A stretch of DNA of 7,266 nucleotides, from the NCBI GenBank assembly GCA_027011835.1, contig JALUZN010000330.1:1-7266 (forward strand), read 5' to 3'. Under the pieces are notes generated by a model. The model made no database searches. It was not told the DNA's origin and was given only the letters and a program-made list of their open reading frames with translations. Positions 1 through 5,384 of this stretch are shown here, in pieces. This DNA comes from Draconibacterium sp. (GTDB lineage: Bacteria; Bacteroidota; Bacteroidia; Bacteroidales; Prolixibacteraceae). Positions within the stretch are counted from its first letter, which is position 1; each line of letters opens with the position of its first letter. The translations under genes and the position numbers were made by a program.

Positions 1-157
1 CTAAAATGTCGTGTGGTTCGTCGGCTGTCATGGCCGATTCAGGAATATCGGTTTCTATTTCAATATTAATAATTACATCTTGCTTGTTTATTAACTCATC
101 GGGATTGAACCCGATGTAGGTTCTGATTAACAGATTCTTAACTCTTATTTTTGTCAT
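1..157 (-). CDS. folX: FolX-like dihydroneopterin triphosphate 2'-epimerase, N-terminal part
   Basis: Only the first 52 codons are present; the gene runs off the left edge. The readable protein starts MTKIRVKNLLIRTYIGFNPD and continues through an INKQDVIINIEIE stretch. From memory this lines up closely with E. coli FolX (IRIKNLRLRTFIGI, then INNRQDIVINVTI) and less well with FolB dihydroneopterin aldolase, which lacks that IN-x-QD-x-x-IN pattern. FolX epimerises 7,8-dihydroneopterin triphosphate to dihydromonapterin triphosphate in the cytosol, using the same T-fold as FolB. The ATG at 155-157 follows the stop of the upstream pterin reductase gene by 26 bp on the same strand, so co-transcription is likely. 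No Shine-Dalgarno sequence is visible, as is usual in Bacteroidota. The catalytic C-terminal half is outside the window, so a bifunctional or FolB-like activity cannot be excluded. Confidence 0.82.
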   Translation of the reverse strand, partial: MTKIRVKNLLIRTYIGFNPDELINKQDVIINIEIETDIPESAMTADEPHDIL

Positions 158-183
158 AATTAGCAGTTTAAGTTTATTGTTTT

Positions 184-930
184 CTATTTTTCTCTGTTAG
201 CGTAACCGGGAGGAGTTCCCAGATTTTCGCCACCATCGGCAAAAAGTAATTGTCCGGTTAAATGGTTGTTGTCTAAAATGTAGCCGATACTTTTTAAGAT
301 TGGTTCTACCCCACCCGCTTTTTTCATGGGAGTTTTTCTTGCCAAACTATTAAGATAATTCTCATTGTTATCTGCCGGAGGCAAAGTAACGCCCGGGGCA
401 ATTGCATTTACCCGAATTTGAGGGGCAAATTCCAAAGCAGCCATTTTGGTCAGTTCCCAAAGTGCTTTTTTAGAAAGTGAATAGGCAGCAAAATCCGATT
501 TATTGGAAGTAATTCTCGTATCGACAAGGTTAATGATATTCCCCTTTTTACAGTGCTTTGCAAAATCGTGCATCAGAATAAAAGGAGCTTTAAAGTTAAC
601 ATTCATCTGCATTTCGAACAGGTCAACCGAAGTTTCTTTTATTGACCCCCCATTAAAAACCGATGCGTTGTTAATCAGCAAATCGAAGTTGCCAAACCGG
701 GAAACAGTATTGAGAATGAGTGCGGTAACTTCATCGGTATTTAAAAGATTTGCTTTCGCAATAGCAAAACTCTGGTTCGGAAATTTCGATTGCAAAGTTT
801 CGGATAACTCTTTTGCTTGTTTTTCCGACGAATTGAAATGAATAACAATACTCCATCCGTTTTCAGCAAGAAACCCGGCAACAGCTTTGCCTATTCGTTT
901 CGATGCTCCTGTTATCAATGCTCGTTTCAT
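184..930 (-). CDS. PTR1/FolM-type short-chain dehydrogenase (dihydropterin reductase)
   Basis: A 248-residue cytosolic Rossmann-fold SDR, the usual length for the family. Visible motifs are the nucleotide-binding TGASKRIG at residues 7-14, NNAS at 87-90, Asn112, and YSLSK with Tyr150 and Lys154. The position 13 residues before the catalytic Tyr, Ser in classical SDRs, is Asp137. This Asp/Tyr/Lys arrangement and the Arg12 in the glycine loop are hallmarks of pteridine reductase PTR1 and E. coli FolM. The segment around NIINLVD and AALEFAPQIRVNAIAPG also resembles PTR1. The expected reaction is NADPH-dependent reduction of dihydromonapterin, dihydrobiopterin-like pterins or dihydrofolate. The folX gene immediately downstream supports FolM-like dihydromonapterin reductase. 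The ATG at 928-930 overlaps the stop of a small upstream ORF (ATGA), suggesting translational coupling. It ends in TAG. A generic SDR with another substrate is the main alternative. Confidence 0.88.
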   Translation of the reverse strand: MKRALITGASKRIGKAVAGFLAENGWSIVIHFNSSEKQAKELSETLQSKFPNQSFAIAKANLLNTDEVTALILNTVSRFGNFDLLINNASVFNGGSIKETSVDLFEMQMNVNFKAPFILMHDFAKHCKKGNIINLVDTRITSNKSDFAAYSLSKKALWELTKMAALEFAPQIRVNAIAPGVTLPPADNNENYLNSLARKTPMKKAGGVEPILKSIGYILDNNHLTGQLLFADGGENLGTPPGYANREK

Positions 931-1091
931 GCTGAAAAGTTAATGATATTATTGATATACTCAAACCAAATAGCTTTTCGGTTTTTCAAATACTCAATTC
1001 CGGTTGGTTTTCTGAGAATTGGATAATTTGTGGTTAACTTTGTATCGTGCTTTTCGATCAAATCAAAATTACTAAATTGGCATCGCATCAT
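927..1091 (-). CDS. Small unrecognised ORF (54 aa) coupled to the pterin reductase gene
   Basis: This 54-codon reading frame lies upstream of the reductase. It starts at tandem ATGs (1089-1091 and 1086-1088), directly after an in-frame TGA, and its own TGA (927-929) overlaps the reductase ATG as ATGA. The product begins MMRCQFSNFDLIEKHDTKLT and its C-terminal half has the look of real protein, with KPTGIEYLKNRKAIWFEYIN around residues 28-47. There is no signal peptide, membrane helix or motif I can name. In favour are the exact stop/start overlap, the open frame in AT-rich DNA, and a balanced charged/aromatic composition. Against are the lack of a ribosome-binding site, the small size, and promoter-like elements for both strands lying inside it. 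It could be a coupled leader peptide, a small pterin-operon protein, or the C-terminal remnant of a lost gene. Confidence 0.42.
   Translation of the reverse strand: MMRCQFSNFDLIEKHDTKLTTNYPILRKPTGIEYLKNRKAIWFEYINNIINFSA
1011..1042 (+). promoter_or_regulatory. Candidate Bacteroidota promoter for the thioredoxin-family gene
   Basis: TAACTTTG at 1035-1042 matches the TAnnTTTG -7 consensus exactly. A weak -33 element, TCTG at 1011-1014, lies 20 bases upstream. Transcription would start near 1049, leaving a leader of roughly 65 bases before the ATG at 1116. The element faces the minus-strand candidate at 1064-1096, and the two polymerase footprints would overlap. Confidence 0.38.
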
Positions 1092-1096
1092 TCAAA
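1064..1096 (-). promoter_or_regulatory. Candidate Bacteroidota promoter for the pterin genes
   Basis: On the minus strand a TTTG (1096-1093) is followed after 21 bases by TAATTTTG (1071-1064), an exact match to the TAnnTTTG -7 element with a plausible -33 spacing. Transcription would begin near 1057, giving a leader of about 125 bases before the reductase ATG. It would not include the start of the 54-codon ORF, so this promoter and that ORF's start are hard to reconcile. It was found by eye only. Confidence 0.35.
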
Positions 1097-1115
1097 AGTT
1101 TAAATTGCGCTTACT

Positions 1116-2528
1116 ATGAAACTGCTTTTCTCAGTTCTGTTTTCTTTCCTGCTACTTTCCGCCAATGCAAAATCGCATAAATTAGAATTTCGCATTACAA
1201 ACCAAAGGCAGAATATTGTTTATCTGTTTCTGTTAAAAGGCGACAAACAAACAAAAACAGACACCTTTAAAATCAACAATTTATCAGCAAAACAACCGGC
1301 TGACATTAAGTTTATTTTACCCGCAAACGCACCTGCCGGGATGTACCGTGTTATTCTGGGACAGACCCGTGTTGCGGAATTAATGAACGAACCGCCACAG
1401 CACATCGACTTTATTTTTAACCACGAAGACATTATTCTTAATACCGATTTTATAGCTCCTCACGACAGTTTAAAGGTTATTCAATCGGAAGAAAACAGTG
1501 TGTGGTTCGATTTTATGGAGAAAGAGACTAAGCTCAAAAAACAGCTAAAGGAGAGCAAAATGGAACTCGACTATTTTCAGCAAGAAAATAACCCGGCAGA
1601 AGCCGAAAAGCAGGCAATAATATACAATGAATTACAGCACGAGCGCGACAATTACATTTCGGAAACTATCGGGAAACATAAAAATCTTTTTGCTTCGAAA
1701 ATAATTGCCATGTACCGCGAACCTTTTCTCGATGGGAAACTTAGTGCCAAAGAAAGAGACGAGATATTTAAAACAGAATTTTTTAATCATCTCGATTTTA
1801 CCGATGAGGAGCTAATAAATACAACAATTTATTCGACAACTGTTTTTACGTATTTAATGAGTTATGCAAAAAAAGGGCTAACACGCGAACAGCAAGAGCA
1901 GGAATTTATTAAAGGTGTTGATGTAATTTGCACAAATACCGAGAAAAATGAAAATGTTTACGAATTTGTTCTCGACTTTTTAATGCGGGGTTTCGAACAA
2001 TTGAATCTTGAGAATGCACTTGTTTATTTAGCCGGCAAATATAAAGATTCAACGTGTGGTTCCGACAATAAAACCACAGCAGAACGGCGATTACTGTTTT
2101 ATAAAACAATGAAAACAGATGCCGTGGTTCCCGATTTTACATTAAACGATGTGAATGGCGACGCGGTCACGTTGTCGGAGGTATTAAAAGAGGAAACCCT
2201 GTTAATTTTCTGGGCTGGCTGGTGTCCGCATTGTAACCTGATGATTCCAAAAATAAAAGAGTGGTACAGCAGGCAAGATAAGAAAAGAGTAGAAGTTGTA
2301 ACAGTTTCGTTAGACACCTCCGAAAAAGAGTGGAAGACAAAAGTTGATGAGCTGGGTATTGAATCGTGGTTTAATCTCTCCGATTTAAAAAGCTGGGACG
2401 GAGAAGTTGCCAATAAATACAATATTTATGGAACGCCCACACTATTTCTCCTCGACAAAAACAGAAAAATTTTAGCAAAACCTAAAACAATTAACGACTT
2501 AAATAAATACATTTTTTTGCCGCAATAA
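1116..2528 (+). CDS. Exported TlpA-like thioredoxin-fold protein, DUF4369/DUF5106-like architecture
   Basis: A 470-residue protein with a signal peptide (hydrophobic residues 3-15, likely cleavage after the ANA at 16-18; no lipobox Cys). This places it in the periplasm. Residues about 20-130 are a beta-rich N-terminal region like the DUF4369 domain found before thioredoxins in Bacteroidota. A charged helical stretch follows at about 134-178. A helical middle region (HLDFTDEELINTTIY and onward, to about 325) is reminiscent of DUF5106. The C-terminal redoxin domain starts near the PDF at 339-341, carries WCPHC with Cys370 and Cys373, and has the conserved cis-proline Pro441 in YGTPT. The probable role is thiol-disulfide reduction of periplasmic proteins, for example in cytochrome maturation or stress, but the partner is unknown. 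It is monocistronic here, has no Shine-Dalgarno sequence, and its TAA abuts the stop of the convergent kinase gene. Confidence 0.87.
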   Translation: MKLLFSVLFSFLLLSANAKSHKLEFRITNQRQNIVYLFLLKGDKQTKTDTFKINNLSAKQPADIKFILPANAPAGMYRVILGQTRVAELMNEPPQHIDFIFNHEDIILNTDFIAPHDSLKVIQSEENSVWFDFMEKETKLKKQLKESKMELDYFQQENNPAEAEKQAIIYNELQHERDNYISETIGKHKNLFASKIIAMYREPFLDGKLSAKERDEIFKTEFFNHLDFTDEELINTTIYSTTVFTYLMSYAKKGLTREQQEQEFIKGVDVICTNTEKNENVYEFVLDFLMRGFEQLNLENALVYLAGKYKDSTCGSDNKTTAERRLLFYKTMKTDAVVPDFTLNDVNGDAVTLSEVLKEETLLIFWAGWCPHCNLMIPKIKEWYSRQDKKRVEVVTVSLDTSEKEWKTKVDELGIESWFNLSDLKSWDGEVANKYNIYGTPTLFLLDKNRKILAKPKTINDLNKYIFLPQ

Positions 2529-2575
2529 TTACACAAAATATTTCCCTATTATTTCAATTATTTTATTTCGTGTAA
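2529..2575 (-). other. Inverted repeat at the convergent stop-stop junction
   Basis: Arms at 2529-2540 and 2564-2575 form a 12-bp stem around a 23-base loop. As minus-strand RNA all 12 pairs form, one being G-U; as plus-strand RNA there is one A/C mismatch. The distal arm includes the kinase stop codon. For the plus-strand thioredoxin transcript the hairpin begins directly after its TAA and is followed at 2580-2583 by only four T, so it is at best a weak terminator. No U-run follows on the minus strand. It lies within kinase coding sequence and may be fortuitous in AT-rich DNA. Confidence 0.3.
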
Positions 2576-5021
2576 CCGGTTTTGTTATGTAGTCGTTGCA
2601 CCCCACTGCCTTTGCTTTTTCCTGTTCGCTCTCGAATGCAAATGCCGTTTGGGCTACAATTACAACACTTTTATTAAACTTCCTAATTTCCCGGGTTGCT
2701 TCGTAACCATCCATCGCCGGCATTTTAATATCCATTAAAACCAAATCGATATTAGCATTCGTTTTGCATATCTCAACCGCTTCTATTCCATTTTTTGCAA
2801 AAATCACATCCGAGCTTATTTTTCGTACCACAATAGAGAGGTATTTTCTAATGGTTTCATCATCTTCCGCAATCAGAATTTTTATCTGTTTTTGCCCAAT
2901 ACTTCCACCTGGTTTTTGTTCTTTTTCCGGTTTCGACTTTTTCTGAATCACCGCATCCTTTTTATACGGAATTTCGAAATAAAACTTCGAACCTTTGCCA
3001 TGTTCCGATTTAACCCCGATGGTACCACCTAACATCTCTACATAGGCTTTGGTAATCGACAACCCCAATCCGGTTCCTTCGTACTCGCTCGATAAGTTTT
3101 TATGAACCTGAACAAACCGGTCGAACACATTATTTAACTCCTCTTTTGGAATTCCAATGCCACTGTCTTCTACAAAAAAGAGGAGGTTGCTTTTTTTAAC
3201 ACGGTAGCCAAATTTAATTGTTCCTTTAGGTGTGTATTTTATTGCATTTTTTACCAGGTTCGTTAATATTGCATACAGTTTCTCTTTGTCTGAGACGATA
3301 ACCGACTCTTCCGACGACAATCCTTTTTCAGAGGAGATTTCCAACCCTTTCGCTTTTGCTTCGGGATAGAAAAACGTTAGCGTGTAATCAATTAATTCAT
3401 TTATATTTATTTCACTGTTTTCAACATCCATTTGACCTGATTCAACTTTCGAGATATCCATTAAATCGTTTATGGTGTTTAGCATCCGCTCTCCGCTTTT
3501 CTCAATTATACGTAAATACTCGAGCTGCTTTGTATTTATCTCTCCCGACTCTTTCAGCAACGAAGTAAAGCCAAGAATTCCACTCATTGGCGTTCTTATT
3601 TCGTGGCTCATATTTTGTAAAAAAGCAGTTTTTAGTTTGTCGCTCTCCTCTGCTTTTTTCAGAGCTGCAACCAACTCGTCTTCCGTTTTTTTACGGTTAA
3701 TAGAAAGACTTATCTGGTCGGAAACAAACTCAAGCATTTTAACATCGGCACTGTTAAACGCATTCTCGTCGGTATAACTTTGCACTACCAAAACTCCGGT
3801 AACTTTGCCTTCGGTTTTAAGCGGGATACCCAACCAAACTTTCGAATCGGCACCAACCATCTCCATCTCTCCTCTTCTTTCGAGTTCGCTCTGCAATTCG
3901 GAATTTACCAAAAGAGGTTTCTGAATTTTTACCACATATTTTGTTAATGTTTTCCCCGCCGGTATTTCGGTAAACTGGTCTTTCTCATCGACAAAGAAAG
4001 GCAGTGTTATGGTGTCGTTTTTTTCGTTATACAGGGCAATATAAAAGTTGGTTGTATCGATTATGGCACTCAGCTCATCGCGAATAAAACCAATAAGTTT
4101 ATGAAGATTATCGTTTGTATTTACCGCATTCGAAATATTGTAAAGTACCTTTTTTATTTTTTCGGCCCGCGACCGTTCGGTAATATCCTGAACCCATGAA
4201 GCAACTGAAACAACTTGATTATTTTTGTTTACCAACCGCGAATTAAACCATTCGCATAAAACTACATCGCCATTTTTTTTAACATTCTCATTTATATTTT
4301 TCCTGCCTCGCTTCGACATAAGAATTTTATCCCATACCTTTTCAACATTGGGCAAGGTAAATGGAGGCAGAATAAAACTTACATGTTTACCAATGGCTTC
4401 CTCTTTTGTATATCCAAAAATTCGCTCGGCAGATGGATTCCATCGTCTTACTTTAAAATCTAAATCCCACTCAATAAATCCGAGTGGTGTTTGATTAATA
4501 TGTAACGAAAGTCGCTTTTCGTTTTCAGCTATAATTCTTGCTGATTTTTTTTGCTCTGTAATATCGCGTATAACCAAAAGGGTTAACGCATTTTCATCGA
4601 ACTTTATGGGGAAAGTTGAGATCTCGGAAAACATTTGTTTCCCATCCCGGCTAATATATGAGACTTCAAACGGTCCGTATTTTTTACCTTTCTTATTCTC
4701 CTCTATTCCCTTTCTTACCTTATCAAGATAGTTTTTGGACAACAACGATATTTCAAAGAAATTTTTACCGATAATGTCTTCCATTTTAGAGCCAAGTTCA
4801 TCTTCAACAACTTTGTTTACCTGAACACAAGTTCCATCGTGAGTAAGAATAAGAACCGCATCGGGAGCAGCAGCAAATATTTTTTTTAGTCGCTCGGTTG
4901 TGCTTTTCAACTCTTCAACCGATAACTTGTGTTGGCGCTCCAATTTTTTTAGCTCTTCAATCTGAGCTTTTAAACGCTCATTTTCTCTCTGTAGCCAGGT
5001 TACTCTATCAGGATTTACCAT
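2529..5021 (-). CDS. Soluble hybrid histidine kinase, PAS-PAS-GAF-HisKA-HATPase-REC
   Basis: This 830-residue protein has no signal peptide or transmembrane segment, so it should sense cytosolic signals. The order is: N-terminal coiled coil (about 8-48); PAS/PAC (about 45-158, ending IRDITEQKK); a second PAS/PAC (about 168-284, ending VQDITERSR); GAF (about 290-442); HisKA with MSHEIRTP and phospho-acceptor His473; HATPase_c with N box Asn592, DSGIGIP at 619-625, F box near 633-636 and GTGLGLS at 649-655; and a receiver domain (about 713-828). The receiver has the acidic pair Asp720/Asp721, phospho-acceptor Asp764 in LMDIKMPAMDG, Thr792 and Lys814. All catalytic residues are present, so kinase and receiver should be active. 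There is no HPt, DNA-binding or enzymatic output domain and no response regulator nearby, so phosphate must pass to a partner encoded elsewhere. The ATG at 5019-5021 is supported by an AGGAAA 8 bases upstream. The signal is unknown. Confidence 0.95.
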   Translation of the reverse strand: MVNPDRVTWLQRENERLKAQIEELKKLERQHKLSVEELKSTTERLKKIFAAAPDAVLILTHDGTCVQVNKVVEDELGSKMEDIIGKNFFEISLLSKNYLDKVRKGIEENKKGKKYGPFEVSYISRDGKQMFSEISTFPIKFDENALTLLVIRDITEQKKSARIIAENEKRLSLHINQTPLGFIEWDLDFKVRRWNPSAERIFGYTKEEAIGKHVSFILPPFTLPNVEKVWDKILMSKRGRKNINENVKKNGDVVLCEWFNSRLVNKNNQVVSVASWVQDITERSRAEKIKKVLYNISNAVNTNDNLHKLIGFIRDELSAIIDTTNFYIALYNEKNDTITLPFFVDEKDQFTEIPAGKTLTKYVVKIQKPLLVNSELQSELERRGEMEMVGADSKVWLGIPLKTEGKVTGVLVVQSYTDENAFNSADVKMLEFVSDQISLSINRKKTEDELVAALKKAEESDKLKTAFLQNMSHEIRTPMSGILGFTSLLKESGEINTKQLEYLRIIEKSGERMLNTINDLMDISKVESGQMDVENSEININELIDYTLTFFYPEAKAKGLEISSEKGLSSEESVIVSDKEKLYAILTNLVKNAIKYTPKGTIKFGYRVKKSNLLFFVEDSGIGIPKEELNNVFDRFVQVHKNLSSEYEGTGLGLSITKAYVEMLGGTIGVKSEHGKGSKFYFEIPYKKDAVIQKKSKPEKEQKPGGSIGQKQIKILIAEDDETIRKYLSIVVRKISSDVIFAKNGIEAVEICKTNANIDLVLMDIKMPAMDGYEATREIRKFNKSVVIVAQTAFAFESEQEKAKAVGCNDYITKPVTRNKIIEIIGKYFV

Positions 5022-5029
5022 AACTCAAC

Positions 5030-5035
5030 TTTCCT
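5030..5035 (-). promoter_or_regulatory. Shine-Dalgarno-like site of the hybrid kinase gene
   Basis: The minus strand reads AGGAAA, 8 bases before the kinase ATG. This supports the chosen start. It stands out because the other starts in the window have no visible anti-16S complement. Confidence 0.5.
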
Positions 5036-5186
5036 AAAAAATTAAACTCACACTTAAAAGGTTCGTAAAACTTCTGATATCTCCAAAATCTATTTTACAT
5101 AAATCTTTGGTCAGCTAAAAAAGGTTTCACGTTTGTGCTTCTTTAAAAAGAATATTTATTCGATATCAATTTCAACAAAAAACAGT

Positions 5187-5217
5187 TAAATATAGCTTTT
5201 ACTTTTTTGCTAACAAA
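5187..5217 (-). promoter_or_regulatory. Candidate promoter of the hybrid kinase gene
   Basis: Minus strand TTTG (5217-5214), 19 bases, then TATATTTA (5194-5187). The latter matches TAnnTTTG except for the last base. A start near 5180 would give a leader of about 160 bases. The rest of the gene-free stretch 5022-5270 shows no other feature I can support beyond the ribosome-binding site and the hairpin at 5251-5273. Confidence 0.28.
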
Positions 5218-5250
5218 ATAGTTTAATCGAGGTTATTTTACTTCCCCCAT

Positions 5251-5273
5251 TAAGTGGGCTTTTCATCCACTTA
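5251..5273 (-). terminator. Hairpin at the original end of the glycosidase gene
   Basis: A perfect 7-bp stem (TAAGTGG / CCACTTA, arms 5251-5257 and 5267-5273) encloses a 9-base loop. The upstream arm on the minus strand begins with the TAA that ends the reading frame beyond the internal TGA. No U-run follows, so intrinsic termination is uncertain, but the position exactly at the ancestral stop fits a 3'-end structure. Confidence 0.3.
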
Positions 5274-5384
5274 TTGAATTATAATCTTCTCTGTAAAGTT
5301 AAACGTTTCTCCCTGTAGTTTTACAAAATAGACACCCTGAGCTAGCGTGTTACTAACACTGAAACTCTGCGGACCTTGCTTTAC
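5271..5384 (-). pseudogene. Cut-off C-terminal end of the T9SS type A sorting domain
   Basis: Directly after the TGA at 5385-5387 the same frame stays open for 37 codons and ends in TAA at 5271-5273. The peptide begins VKQGPQSFSVSNTLAQGVYF and ends TEKIIIQ. This is the expected second half of a type A T9SS sorting domain (beta strands, the G-x-Y-x-V-K motif, then a basic-hydrophobic terminus), continuing the YPNPA-containing first half encoded upstream. There is no frameshift, only the TGA between them. It would be made only by stop-codon readthrough, or if the TGA is a sequencing or assembly error. Confidence 0.85.

Noticed and set aside
503..841. Plus-strand ORF of 112 codons inside the reductase gene
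   Set aside because: It is entirely antisense to a well-supported SDR with all catalytic motifs. The translation shows no domain.
817..1026. Plus-strand ORF of 69 codons over the reductase start
   Set aside because: It lies antisense to the reductase and the 54-codon ORF, has low-complexity, non-protein-like composition, and has no family resemblance. It is a shadow frame.
2099..2422. Minus-strand ORF of 107 codons inside the thioredoxin gene
   Set aside because: It is antisense to the redoxin domain with its CPHC and cis-Pro motifs. The Ser/Thr/Phe-rich composition is typical of shadow frames in this DNA.
5120..5146. Imperfect hairpin in the kinase leader (CAC-AAAC-GTG core with an outer AAAG/CTTT)
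   Set aside because: The core stem is only 3 bp with an asymmetric internal loop. It is too weak to call an attenuator or riboswitch.
5022..5270. Search for a small gene, sRNA or mobile-element scar between kinase and glycosidase
   Set aside because: Beyond the ribosome-binding site, one weak promoter candidate and the hairpin at 5251-5273, I found no repeat pair or protein-like frame. I did not work through every reading frame in full.
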